Source: Panax quinquefolius
Taxonomy: Eukaryota; Streptophyta; Magnoliopsida; Apiales; Araliaceae
Direction of reading: 5' to 3'
NCBI GenBank assembly: GCA_020205615.1
Contig: CM035153.1
Location: 77,692,471-77,756,470, forward strand
DNA: 64,000 bases
Shown here piece after piece: positions 24,406 to 36,049 of this stretch. The position numbers and the translations under genes were made by a program. The notes under the pieces were generated by a model. It was given only the letters and a program-made list of their open reading frames with translations, was not told where the DNA came from and searched no databases. Numbering within the stretch: the first letter of the stretch is position 1; the number at the start of each line of letters is the position of its first letter.

Positions 24406-25321
24406 TCACAAAGAGCTTTCTTTACATATATGACCGCTAATTGGGCATGGTTTTGCAAAATTGCCCAGATTCTTGAACTTTGGTGGAGAAGGTACATGGG
24501 ACACTATCAAAATTGGCTCATCTTCGTTGGTACTCAAAGTTAGATCTTTGCCAATCTCCTTTTGTTGGTCTCCAAGTCTTTCCTCTCTTTCAACATCTAT
24601 ATCATTTGTCACATCCAGGTTCTGATTTGGTTCGGGCTCATCATCAATCTCGCCATCCATGTCATAGAGCCAAGGGTATTGAGGACAAATGTTTGAGGCA
24701 TTGGTTAGTTGTTCATTTGGTTCAGTAAAATTTTGACTCAATATCTCTTGATTAATCCTCCTCTCCTCACATGAAGCTATGTACTTGGGCAAAGTTTCCT
24801 CCAAATTTGAATGTTCTTCTGTTGTAGTGGAGGTGGACACGAGAAACCGGTGGGTATGTTGGACTTGGAGCATAAAATTGATCTTGATGAGTATGGCTCC
24901 ATGTAAAATCTAGGTGATACCCCCAACTCGATAATAGTTGTTAGGATAGACATAATTATTGGGGTAATCACCACCGCATCGCATCTTGGCTCGAAATCGA
25001 TGACGCATTGATGACTCATATGATTTCTAGCACAATAATCACAAGTAACCGCCACACTTTGACGACGTTGAGCTTCAAAAGCATCAAACATCCTTGAAAG
25101 TGTCTCAATCGGTCTAGGCCGATAATGCGTAAAGTTTCTCGAGTCCGTCAATCTCCTTTCCCTCGGGTCGAGTCATTCTTGCCATCCTTCGACCAGATGG
25201 TCAAGACAAACCTCCAACGCCTTCAAGTTGCCTCTATAGAAGATGTATTAAGTCCATCAATCCATGTTTCCCTTGGTTGAGCCAAGAACGTGTATGGCCA
25301 TTGATACTCAAACTCATCCAT
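24406..25321 (-). pseudogene. Athila-like gag remnant
   Basis: A minus-strand start at 25321 gives MDEFEYQWPYTFLAQPRETW, then several stops and shifts. A longer frame (25151 to 24777) carries DAFEAQRRQSVAVTCDYC and a knuckle CDYCARNHMSHQC (Cx2Cx3Hx4C), the spacing seen in Athila gag, around 25020-25060. An overlapping frame (24873-24406) reads acidic and proline-rich text ending near VSHVPSPPKFKNLGNFAK. The usual long helical capsid domain upstream of the knuckle is absent, so gag is short as well as broken. It would have been the element's only protein. Confidence 0.65.
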
Positions 25322-25429
25322 GGTAATTCAAAAGAGAGAAATATAGGAAGAGAATTAAAATAAAATAAAATGTTTAAATTAAGACTAATTTGATTGAAAT
25401 TAATATTGGTAAATAATTATTAAATTAAT

Positions 25430-25449
25430 TCCCCAAAGAACGACGCCTA
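25430..25449 (-). other. Primer-binding site of the Athila-like element
   Basis: The minus strand reads TAGGCGTCGTTCTTTGGGGA six bases past the LTR end. It resembles TGGCGCCGTTGCCGGGGA, the tRNA-Asp complement typical of Athila. The mismatches are mostly C-to-T changes. Confidence 0.6.
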
Positions 25450-25455
25450 AAAACT

Positions 25456-26936
25456 TGTTGATCAATTTTGCAATCAATGAATACGTGCAAGTATACACGA
25501 TCAACAAGTAATAAAGTGAAAGTAGAATATCGTTCCCACGAGGAATTAGTTAATAAAAATTACCAAATACTAACTCTTAACCAAATCAATTTTAATTAAA
25601 CAACCAATAATTGTGATTTCTAGATTTAAGAAAACTAAATTAAACAAAACAAAAGATTATTCTAAAAGAAAGCAAATAAACAACTAAGAATTGATGGAAT
25701 TCAGATAAATAAGAATTAAGACTCCAATATCAACAATTAATTATTCAACTATTCCAATTATTATGTCTACTAAATTGTTAATGAGAATTCTCAAATGCCA
25801 AAAGCCCTTTCTCAAGTGATCCTTTGCCTTCTATTTAATCCAAGTTACTTTTGCTATATCCCTATGCAAAATAATTGAATTAAACTCACTACAATCCCAA
25901 TTCCTTATGTGTTACATGCAGCAAATAGATACTTTCATTCTATTCACAAACTTAATTATTCATCGTGCAAATAACTAAGTCACTTGTCACCATGCCCAGC
26001 TTCTAACCCTAGAATTCTTTTCCCAATTCCTTCTAGAGTAACAAGGTAATTATTGGCGATAATTAATTAATAAGCACAAAGCAAGATGAACAATTCACTT
26101 CAACATAAATAATTGGAATAAATCAAATAATCAATTCATAATCATAAAAGGTTCAATTGGAATCTTAATAAAAGAATTAGTTCATAATTAATGAATTAAA
26201 ACCAAGAATCCACAATTTAATAAAAGTGTTCTTCAATTTGCTTCAATCTTCAATGGCTAATTAAGAAATAGGGTTTAGATTCTAATTTAATGGAATGTTT
26301 AATCTAGTCTAATCTATGTAATCTCCATTTATTTTATGCCTTACATCATGTATTTATAGGTTACAAGTCCAATTTTAGCTTAGGAACAAACCTAATCCAA
26401 TTTGGAGTCAAAAGGTGTCAAAATTTACCAAAAATGCGCCTGTGCCATCACTAAGCCCTTCCTCAAAGGCTGCCTCAAATACTGGGCTTGATGCTCAACG
26501 TTTGTTGCCCAAACCACCACAGTGCTTGGTATATGCCTATTTTGGGTGCCGGTGTCTTGTCACATGTTCGACATTTTCGCTTCAACGCCCTTTGGGAAAA
26601 TGGTCATAACTTCTTCCGAACTCGATTTCGATGATTCAAGATGTTCCAAAAGAGGAGAAGTAGATCTACAACTTTTATGCTTTGAGGTTTTCAAATAAGG
26701 CACGGAGAAATACTCAAATTGGCTCTCAAGTGAATGCGGTGTAAATGGCAATCCCGAAAATGCGAATCTAGCCACCCCAAACGTCGATCCAAGTAACTTT
26801 TGTCCCAATTCCTACAAAACAATATAAAACATGCTTGAATCGACACAAAAACTTAAAAACTATTCTAAAAGACTTGAGAACAACAATAAATTAAGCTCGA
26901 ATGTATCCAATTCATGGGTATATTACCCATTCATCA
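25456..26936 (-). repeat. 5' LTR of the Athila-like element
   Basis: About 1.48 kb, ending on the minus strand in TTGATCAACA and starting TGATGAATGGG. The right edge overlaps the possible TCATC duplication, so its exact end is uncertain by a few bases. Confidence 0.78.
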
Positions 26937-27539
26937 TCGCTTTCTAGCATGATAAAAAGAATAGAGTATTGAATATTTAATATGAGTTTGTTGTGTACAC
27001 ACAAGGCAAGTATTAAATATTTAAGATGTTATTTTATTACATATGATATTTATATGAAATTGAACATTATCGCTTTGTTGTGGACACACAAGGTCATGTA
27101 GTTTTCTTCACTTATATGGAAATACTCGGGTCCGACTTAACTTAAATCATTTTAGTTCTGGATGTGCACACATTTGACCATTATGATCTAGGAGGCAAAA
27201 TAAAAGGAGTTGCATAGTTGATGTAATTGACAAGAGTTATCTACCTATTTATTTATATAAAGTTTGTTGTGGTATACATGGCTATATACATTTAAAATGG
27301 GATCCTTATTCTCACTAGCATATCTATAATTAGATATTATAGAACTATATATATTGAGGGTAATATAGTTTGAAGAAAATAGTAGGAGATACCAATTTAA
27401 AACAAGACCTTATTTATTTTTGTAATTAATAAAAGAATGTATGCTAAAATATTGTTAATTACAAACTCATTTATAGAATTTTAGAATGTCTAAATTACTA
27501 TCATTATGAAGCATATTAGATGTTATTTAATCAGATCGA
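26937..27539 (+). other. Leader of copia 2, second part
   Basis: Collinear with copia 1 from about 8900 to 9480. The three TTGTTGTG...CACAAGG blocks recur at about 26987, 27076 and 27262, with CACCACAAGG altered to ACACACAAGG in the first two. No gene. Confidence 0.7.
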
Positions 27540-28330
27540 ATTAAAGCGGATTGGTTAAGGAAATTGAGAATAGTTCTCTCACGGTGAAAAGTTATCTTAT
27601 GTCCTTAATACGCCTACCCTCGCAGAATGGTTGCGTAGATTGCCTCTGAGGAAGAGATTACTACTTTTAGAAAGTGGAAAGATGATGCACAGATTGGCTC
27701 AATATATCATGCTCACATCCATAAGTACTTGAGCTTGGCGTCACAAGATGAAACTATTGATTCTCCTACTATATTCTTTCATATCAAGTAGTTGATGGTG
27801 AGGTAAGTAGGATCGATAGATATCGGATATCTAAGGAGCTCTTTCGATCTAGAATAACCGATGACACTACAAGATATAGACACAAGTCCTTAACATGATC
27901 AATTTGATTGAACAATTAGGACAACATGTTTTTATCACGGATGAAGATTTGAATCAAGATTTGATCTTGCGGTCACTCCCGGACTCCTTTCATAATTGTT
28001 GTGAATTTTTCATATGAACAAGATAGATATTAGCCTTGTGATTTGCTTAACATGTTGAAAAATGTTGAGAGTCATTTTCCAACCAAGAAAGACCAAGTCT
28101 TACCGGTAAGGCCAAAGGATCTTCTAAAAGGAAGAACGATTCTAAGAAGGCAAATAGAAAAGTCAAAATAATGGATAATAAGAACAAAAGCGACACGGAT
28201 AGCAAAGGAGTTTGCTTCCACCGCAATAAGCCCACAGACCTTTGGAAAAGAAACTACGAGAAGTATCTTATAGAAGCTAACTAGAAGAAACTTAGTGAAG
28301 TTTCAGATTATAAATACAATTTTGTTTATG
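27540..28330 (+). pseudogene. Copia 2 gag (capsid) remnant
   Basis: Collinear with the copia 1 gag and equally broken. Recognisable pieces include LAQYIMLTSIST (from about 27695), DETIDSPTIFFHIK and FHMNKIDISL, then a lysine-rich tail with the damaged zinc-knuckle area near 28215. The two copies carry different stops and frameshifts, so most decay happened after they separated. Confidence 0.72.
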
Positions 28331-28334
28331 ATTT

Positions 28335-29351
28335 AAAATAAATTTTTCTTTAAGTCAAGGTTCTACTTGGGTATTGGATACCGGCTTTGGTTATCATAAA
28401 TATAGATTTATGAAGGACCAAACAGTAAGTAGAAAGCTAAACAAAGATAAGTAATCCTATGTGGAAAATGAAGCTAAGGTTGCTACATTAGCTATAGAAA
28501 CTTATAGTTTAGCAATGCCTACAGCAAATCTATTAAGTCAATAAGTTGTTATTGTATTCCAGTTCTTATTAGAAACATTATTTCCATTTTGTTATTGGAA
28601 AATGAAATCTTTGGTATTATATTTAAGAACAATTGTTGTTCTATTTATAATAATAATGTTTTGTATAGAATGGAATATTACTTCATATATTTTGTATACT
28701 TGATTTATGTGAAAAATTATTTTGCAAATTGAACAAACTAGTATAAGAAAAGGAGATGATCATTCAAAGAGTTGAATGTGTGTATTTGTTGAAATACAAG
28801 TGTAAATTATTTGAAAGATTCAAAGAATTGAAGTGAAACAAATTGGCAAAGTATTAGGATTCTTTGATCGGATCAAGAAAGGAATACTTGTACAATGAGT
28901 TTCTAGATCATCTCAAATTGTTTTCTTATAAAGGACACCTACTAATACACAATAATTGATTGATGAATCTAAAAGGAAAAATTATACCTTGTTGGACATG
29001 GTGCGGTCTATACACATCCTTTTAGGGTCATGCTCTAGAAATTACTGCATATCTACTAAAAGGTAACCTCAAAATCCGACCGTAGACTCCATAAAAGTTA
29101 TAGAAAGGAGGATTCCTAATCTTAAGTATGTTAAGATAAGGTGTTGTCCAACTTATGTGAAAAAGGTTTCAAAGGATAAGCTTTGGACAAGATTTGACAA
29201 GCACTGATTTGTGGGACATCCTAAAGTAAGTTTTAGGTATATGTTTTATAATCCTACTTAGCAAAAGGTGTTAGTTATGAAACACGCTACCTTCTAAGAT
29301 AAAAGTGTTTATCATTAAAAGGGCTAGTGGGAGGATAATATATCTTGAAGA
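28335..29351 (+). pseudogene. Copia 2 protease and integrase remnant
   Basis: WVLDTGFGYHKY near 28365-28400 keeps the aspartic-protease triad DTG. VATLAIETYSLAMPT follows near 28475-28520, which fits the protease strand after the active site. Integrase C-terminal words recur near 29030-29260 (PKVS, MFYNP), as in copia 1. The reading stops at the GTTCA duplication, where gypsy D entered, and continues at 49207. Confidence 0.7.
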
Positions 29352-29356
29352 GTTCA
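29352..29356 (+). repeat. Target-site duplication of gypsy D, left copy (GTTCA)
   Basis: 'gaagaGTTCA' precedes the D LTR, and 'GTTCAagaacc' follows its end at 49202-49206. Copia 1 shows the uninterrupted site 'gaagagttcaagaacc' near 11333, which proves the join. Confidence 0.95.
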
Positions 29357-31216
29357 TGTGACAACCCGGATTTTTATAAATTATTAAAGTAAGAATTTAA
29401 TAATTAAAATTCTTATTATGAGATGTTTTGAGTTTGAGTATGTATATATACGTGTTATATATGTTGAAATATATGACCGGTGTGAAGAGAAATATATATT
29501 CATATATTGGGAAAGTGAGGTTTAATAGTTAAGTTAACTATGAAGGAATGAAATGAATTTAGTAATTAATTTTAAATATTTATTGAATTAAATAAATATT
29601 TTAAAACTATTTATTTATTGAGATAAATAAATAGTTGATAAAATTATGGTGAATTAATTTAGTAACTAAATTGATTAATATAAATTAAATTGAGTAATGA
29701 TAATTTTATCTCAAGGATTTAATTTAAGGAAATAATTAAATTAAATCAATTGCTTAATATTTAAGAAAATAATTAAATTAAATGAATTGTTTAATTTATT
29801 TGGAAAAAATAAATTAAATCAAATGATGTTTCTAATTTATTAATTAAATTAGATATATAATTATCAAAATAATTATAATAAAATTAGAATTGTTATAATT
29901 ATTATTGTAAGCTATTTAAGTTGGTGGCAAGTGTGACAAATAAAAACTATATAATAAAAATAATATAAAATAATCTAGTAAAGGAGTTTTGGGGTTAGCC
30001 AAACAAGGCCCTGTGGCCTTTGGCTTATTTCTAACTGACGCAAACTTTTGGGTTTGTGACCTCACGTTAGTGGGAGTTAGTATATTTTTTTTTACGCTTA
30101 TTATTTCTTTCTCCTAAGCCTTAGAGTAGAAAGAGAGTTGTGAGGATGAGAGTGATTCTCTGCATTTATGTTGCTAAAGACTTGGAGTATCAAGGTTCTT
30201 ATTATTCTTTTCCCAACAATCATGGATTCAAGGTATAAATTTCTACTAATGTCTAGGTTTTGATTTCTTAGTGATTATCTATCGTAAATTGGTAGTTATA
30301 TTGGATTTATACATGTATGCATGTTGTTATAATATGCTAATTATCAATTGTGAGTGTTATTTGATGATTAAATTCATGAAATTTGGGTTTATAGGAGAAA
30401 AGTTTATAACATTGTATGTTTATGAAAAAATGGCTTAAGAAAGTACGAAATTTTATGTCTAATATGTGTTATAAACTATAAATTGGTATTGGATTATGTT
30501 AGTATGTGAAGAAACGAAAGCAGCGTAGTTTAAATCGTGTTAATTGGTTAAGAAACAAAAGTAGTGTCGATCAAATTCGCTAAATGTGTTTAAAACATAA
30601 AATAGTGTATAAACATGGAGTTTTGGGCTTTAAACTATGGTTTCAAGGATTTAAATTTTTTTCAAATTATTGTTTGATTGCTTTAAGATTGGTATATGTA
30701 TGATAAGTAAATGTTTATGAGCAATCTATATAAGTTTTACGTCTTAATTTAGATGTTAACAAAGAGTAATTAGTCCGTAATTTAGTTATTTCGTTTCTTC
30801 GTGGTTGTGTGTTACGTAATTGAACTAACGCCAAATTTCGCGCGCCTCAAATACCACAAATAAGCCGTAAGTTCGCGCCCGAACTAGAATTCGCACTTTT
30901 CGACATTAATCTTTGGAATTTGTGTCCCGATGCCATCATATCGCCTTCTCAAATGTAGGAAAAGTGGTGCAGGTTGGACAGATTTTGACCTCCGTAGTAA
31001 AATGGTCATAACTTTTTCATACTAATTCGATTGAGGTGATTCAAGTTGATCTGGAACGAGGACGAATAGACCTACAACTTTTGTTCTTTAAATTTTTCAA
31101 TTTGATGTCTTTAGGAAGGGTCAAAACGGTCATTTGTAGGACTATTGTGTTTTCTGGGACAATCGGAGGCGTCGGGCATGCACATACGCAAGTGTAGTGC
31201 TCTTGACGATAAAAGA
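29357..31216 (+). repeat. 5' LTR of gypsy D, first segment
   Basis: Collinear with 46080-47936. Its AT-rich start (29380-29900) is a run of inverted repeats. The best has 14 bp arms AACTATTTATTTAT / ATAAATAAATAGTT around a TGAG loop at 29605-29636. It ends 'gacgataaaaga', where element C was inserted. Confidence 0.9.
31212..31216 (+). repeat. Target-site duplication of gypsy C, left copy (AAAGA)
   Basis: AAAGA lies before TGTAAGACC and again at 41845-41849 after the C 3' LTR. The empty site 'gataaaagatgttattc' survives in the D 3' LTR near 47930. TAAAAGA is shared on both sides, so the boundary is uncertain by two bases. Confidence 0.85.
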
Positions 31217-32555
31217 TGTAAGACCTCAACTTTTATGAATAAAGATAATTTTTCTATAATTATCATTTTTGAATATTATAGAATGAATTTGTTACAATGT
31301 TATAGTTGTGGGTAGTATTTATAAATTTTCAAAATACGCAAGTTGTTATATAATATTCATTTGGCGGGGGAATTTTCTTTTGTGTGGGGAATATTAAATG
31401 CGACGACATAATCATTGGTGGACCCCCTAACGAAATCTTGTCGTAGTTAGAAAAGCGACAAAAAATATTTTATGAAAATAACGGCAAAAGTTTTACTGTT
31501 AATCTTGTTGAACTACTCCTCAGTAGTAAAAGTACGATGAATAATGCATGGTTGCATAAGTAGCATTACCGGTATTGATTATTGATGCTTACGTGAGAAG
31601 TCACTCGTTATATTCAATTATTGCTACGAGAATTGTTGCATCATATCTCTCATATTATTGATTCGATTATTGTCACAAAGATCATCCGTGATTATTATAT
31701 GATATATTATTTATCAATAATTGAGACGACAAAGTTATTTATATTATTAAATTGAAATATTTACAATGTCTAGAAGTTCCGTCAAGGAGAGGTTTGGTCA
31801 TCTAATTGCCCGCCAATAGGAGAAATCCTTATTGAAAGCCCTTCTTTCCAGGAACGACACTGGTTGAAAAATATTGTAAGTTATAATATTAATGATGAAT
31901 GTTATTAAAACTAAAGTTGTGCTCGGTGTTGAATTTGGAGACGCGGACGTGATATTTGAGTCCGGAACGATGAAATTAGTCAAAATAGACTATAAACAAA
32001 ATTTTCCGATTTTTACTATTTGGTGAAAAGTCAACAGTTGACTTTTTGGGAAAAGTCAAACTTTGAAATTTCAAAATTTATATTTTTGATAAAAATAGTT
32101 TCATTGTTTTGGAATTATTTGTGTTAGTGAAAATCGACATTTATTTCGATAAAAATTGATGTCTAGAGGTTATATTGACCAATCGAAGTATTTAACCAGG
32201 ATAAATGAGCAATTGATTGCTATTATTTCACATGATTATAACTATTTGTTCACACGTGTATACTATTGTTTGACATTCTTGTTACTATTAGGGGAGTTGG
32301 TGCAAGATTGATAATACTTGCATGACTAAGTTAAAATGGATGTATAGATGGAGGTACTATACCGTAATTGTGATTTTCACATGTCAGAACTATTGATTCA
32401 CATAATTTACTATTGAATCACATAATTTACTATTAGGCGGTGGTGAAAGTTTGAAAATACTTGCATGACTAAATTAAAAATAAAAGAAAAGTTGGAGGTA
32501 TTGTACTATAATTTTTCGAGCCCCAAAAGCGTGCAATTATTGAAACTATATTTTC

Positions 32556-32563
32556 TATAAATA
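32556..32563 (+). promoter_or_regulatory. TATA box of the gypsy C 5' LTR
   Basis: TATAAATA in the context 'ttttctataaataagctc', repeated in the 3' LTR at 40339-40346. A short CA/CT-rich stretch (cattcttcatcattcttcacc) typical of plant start regions follows. Confidence 0.6.
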
Positions 32564-32699
32564 AGCTCATTCTTCATCATTCTTCACCAATTCATTCAAG
32601 CTATAGAGCGCTTATTATAGAGAGAAATTTTAGAGAGAAAGAAGAATAGAAGTCCGCTACCTCTCTACTTGGTGATTTCATTGTTACTCCATTCTTTAT

Positions 32700-33130
32700 T
32701 ATTCTGTTAGAACATCATATACATGCGTTTTATGCGGACACGGTTTCATCTTTATTATTCTCGCTGAACATCCCGTGCATGCGTTTACGCTAGACCTAGT
32801 TCCGCCTCTTTATTATTACATTGAAACATCCCGTGCATGCGTTTTTTTTGGGATTCGGTTCCGTCTTTATTATTCTCGTTGAATATCCTTTTGTGCGTTT
32901 TACGCGGACCGATTCCGTTATTTATTATTTTGTTGGAATTATTGCCTCATGCTAAGTACCGCATGCATGGTGATTTCGTTGTTATTTCACTCTTTATTAT
33001 TCGTTGAATATCCTCTCAAGGCGTATTACGCTCTCGACCGTTTCGATTATTTATTATTTAGTTGGAATAACTTTCGTCATGCCAAGCACCGAATGCATGG
33101 TGATTTCTTTTGTTATTCCATTCTTTATTA
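32700..33130 (+). repeat. Tandem array in the gypsy C 5' LTR
   Basis: Units of about 59 bases starting near 32702, 32760, 32819 and 32878 share 'gaacatcccgtgcatgcgtttt...ggttccgtctttattattctcg'. Two longer units with 'gcatgcatggtgatttc' follow to about 33130. The 3' LTR has fewer 59-base units in the corresponding place (40500-40810). Confidence 0.75.
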
Positions 33131-34171
33131 TACTCGGTTGGTTAAAGTTGTCACTTCTATACTCCATGATATTATTGGAATATCCTTGATATTTGCGCTT
33201 CATCTATTATCTTTCATGGAAATATTCTTCTAAGCATTCTTGAATTTTACTCTACAAAGCAAAGATCATGTTGACAATTTGGACGCTTTTAGTTATTGAA
33301 TAAATTAATTTGTGAACTTGTTTTATTGAATTCTTATATCATTGTCATCATCCTCATGTTTATAATTTTTTTAAAGTCATTTATGGCTCAGAGTAGTATA
33401 ATTGGACTTGGTATGATTATGACCTGTGGATTATTCAATGTAATCATGGACCGTAATGTTACAAATGATGTGATAAAAGTCCTTATTGGGCCCGTAGTGC
33501 ATTGATGGACAGTTGTTGGCATTATCATGACCATTGATGAATACACGAATGTCCTCGCCCCGTAGTGCATGGATAATTTGTGGTCGTGATACTAAAGAAT
33601 ATCCTTGGCCATAGTGCGGGGTGATTCGATGATGTGGATTATTTATTAAGTCGAGTCTCAAATGATAAAAGTGATGAAAAACCTTTAAATCATAAAAGAT
33701 AGTAGATTTTATTCTCTACTGACTCTCTTAATGGATTGCTTGTTCACTGCAGCTTAAACTTGATGTTTGTTATATTGTATCGGTTTAACTTTGTTTAAGG
33801 CTAATGATAATTTATTCGCATTATCTTAGTCATAATATTTCTCTTCGGGCTAGTTGAGCTCACCCTTTCTTTCACCGTTCTCTTCGTGAAATGAGAATAT
33901 AGGTGGGTCGAGTCTGAAACAGAGTGATGGACCAAATGATAGTATTAGTAGTCCTCACTATTCTCGTTAAATAGTGTGACAATAAATGTAATGAGGACTT
34001 ATTCTCGAGAGTGGATATTGTCTAGAAGACAAGATTTGTATTAAAACTCATAGTTTGTATTATGTCGTATTTTACACTTACGTTGTATAATTAAGTTGTA
34101 TTTGATTTATGTACCATGTATTTGACGACTTAGAATAGGTGATGTATACCTAATTTTGGGGGCGCCACAGG

Positions 34172-34183
34172 TTGGTATCGAGC
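34172..34183 (+). other. Primer-binding site of gypsy C
   Basis: TTGGTATCGAGC two bases past the LTR end, close to TGGTATCAGAGC, the initiator tRNA-Met complement used by Tekay/Del-type chromoviruses. Confidence 0.7.
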
Positions 34184-34353
34184 TTAGGATATAATCCCCG
34201 TTAAGATGTGAGACAAGAATTAGGAGGGAGAGACGGGAATTCTTCGCTAGTATGACCTACCTATGTTTATTTGGTATTTAATTGGTCGGTCGTGAGTATA
34301 GGGATAAAATGTGATATGTTAATTAACCATTGTTTTGTGGCAAAGATTTGAAA

Positions 34354-35580
34354 ATGGCATTCGAGAATGTTGAGAACATCAATGGAGCATGTGGAGACCG
34401 TTGAGTCTCCATAGATCAATAACTGTGACAATGTGCATTAGGAAGGCAAAATCCCCATGCAAACGATAACACCGACCAAATGATGAACAATGGAATGTCC
34501 CAAGGCTTCATGCAATTCATGAAATATCAAAGTAGAATGCTCTCATCCATAATGCGGTGGAAACACCGGCAACTCTTTGACGGTCACCACTAAACAGTTC
34601 AAGGAGTTGGGACCACCAGAGTTTTTTGGAGAGCCAAAACCACTTAAGGCGAAGATGTGGATAAAGTAGATCAACAAGATATTTGATGTCTTGGGATGCT
34701 CCGAGGAGCAAAAGGTTCCCTTTGCCACCTTCATGTTGCGGGAAAAGGCAGATTACTAGTGGGAATCTGTAAAGCGTACTCAACCTGCCGCACTGAAGAT
34801 GTCTTGGGAGAAGTTTCAAGAACTATTCAAGGACAAGTACTTTCCAAAGTATTTCACATGAAAGAGGTAGAGTTCATTAAATTAGAACAAAACAACATGA
34901 CCGTGTCATAATCTGAAGCCAAGCTTGCCGAGTCATGTCCGGTTTAAGGCCTCATTTGGTTGATAATGAGGAGAGAATGACGCGAATGTTTCTAAGAGGT
35001 TTAAAACCCGAGATACGCCAATATCTTATCTTTCATAAACCGTGTTTGTATTCAGATGTTGTTAATAGGGCTTAGTTATTTGAACGCGATAACGAGTCAA
35101 CCCAACCAAAAGAGAGCAACCAAAGAAAATGATAATACTAGTGAGAGCAAGCCATCGAAGCAAAGGACAACAAGCGTGGAGGGAATCAACATGCTGTAAA
35201 TGGTAACCACTTCAAAGGGTAATCGGGCCAAAACAATAAGAATGGACATTTCAAGAAGAGGAGATTCAACAATGATGGAAAGACATCAAGACCAAAGACC
35301 GTTGTGAAGGAAGGAGAACGACCACCTATTATATGCTTCAAATGTGGAGGGAGGGACACATCACCAAAGCGCATGATGGCGCCCAAAGCATGTTATAATT
35401 GTGGAAGAGAAGGTCACCTAGCCCAATTTTGTCGTTCACCAAAGACAGTTCAACCTACGATAGAGGCACCAAAGGTCGTCCCCGGAAAAGTTAACGCCAG
35501 AAGACAAAGGAGAGCGTTTGTTGTGACCTCCCGTAAAGTAAGGAACCCGAACGAGGTCATCACGGTAAGCTTATCATAAA
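34354..35580 (+). pseudogene. Gypsy C gag remnant with CCHC zinc knuckle
   Basis: An ATG at 34354 opens MAFENVENINGACGDR before a stop. The retrotrans_gag capsid core is readable across frames at about 34590-35080: FKELGPPEFFGEPKPLK, ATFMLREKADY, SWEKFQELFKDKYFPK and FLRGLKPEIRQYL. A clean frame at 35304-35579 contains a damaged first knuckle (CFKCGG) and an intact second knuckle CYNCGREGHLAQFC (Cx2Cx4Hx4C) for nucleic-acid binding. Stops and frame changes separate these parts. Capsid assembly and RNA packaging are the expected roles. Confidence 0.82.
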
Positions 35581-36030
35581 CTCTAGCTAAGTCTATACCT
35601 TATTTGATCTTGGTTCTACCCATTCTTTTATTTCTCCTACTTGCGCTCAACGCTTAAATTTGACTCAGGAGAAATTAGACTTTGACTTATCCGTTGAAAC
35701 TCCATTGGGAGAAACCTTCATTACATCCTTTGCTTAAGTCTTGTTTAGTTCAAATCGGACCTCACATTACTTGTCGATCTTATTTCATTGAAAATACTTG
35801 TATTTGATGTGATTCTAGGGATTGATTGGTTAACTACTCATCATGCAAAAATTAATTATTTTCATAAGGTTGTTAGCTTTCATATTCCTAACCAACCTAT
35901 TATGCTAATTCTAGCAACAAAACCATTAAAATAAATCACTATCATCTCAATCCAAAAGCTATTCGCTTATTGAAAAATGGATGTCAAGCTTTCTTAGCTC
36001 ATATCACGGATCTAAATAAAAATACGTCAA
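35581..36030 (+). pseudogene. Gypsy C aspartic protease remnant
   Basis: After the gag knuckles the frame reads FDLGSTHSFISPTCAQRL near 35605-35660. It corresponds to the 'DSGATHSFIS' active-site strand with the catalytic Asp-Ser-Gly altered (the residues before STHSF are Leu-Gly). VILGIDWLTTHHAKINY-like text follows near 35810-35860, matching the second half of the retropepsin fold. Frame shifts lie between them. The enzyme would have cut the polyprotein; it is inactive here. Confidence 0.7.
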
Positions 36031-36049
36031 TTTTGAATGATATTTCTAT

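Larger units (their letters stand above)
21007..26936 (-). mobile_element. Non-autonomous Athila-like element with gag but no pol
   Basis: Direct repeats of about 1.5 kb (21010-22592 and 25456-26936) flank a 2.9 kb interior. On the minus strand the order is LTR, a primer site resembling the tRNA-Asp complement used by Athila (25430-25449), a short gag, a long non-coding stretch, a TTTAAGTTTGGGGG polypurine tract, LTR. The LTR starts TGATGAATGGG on that strand. No protease, RT, RNase H or integrase was seen. The insertion splits the copia 2 leader between words that adjoin in copia 1 ('gaatgtc' and 'gcctttctagc'). The flanking duplication is unclear (ATC or TCATC). The structure fits a terminal-repeat gag-only (TR-GAG) element. 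Confidence 0.75.
31217..34169 (+). repeat. 5' LTR of gypsy C
   Basis: 2953 bases, TGTAAGACCTCAAC to GGCGCCACA. It contains a duplicated block near 32285-32345 and 32435-32500 ('cttgcatgactaa'), a 22 bp tandem at 32396-32440, a TATA box TATAAATA at 32556-32563, and a tandem array just downstream at about 32700-32936. Short reading frames within it follow the tandem repeats and are not genes. Confidence 0.9.
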
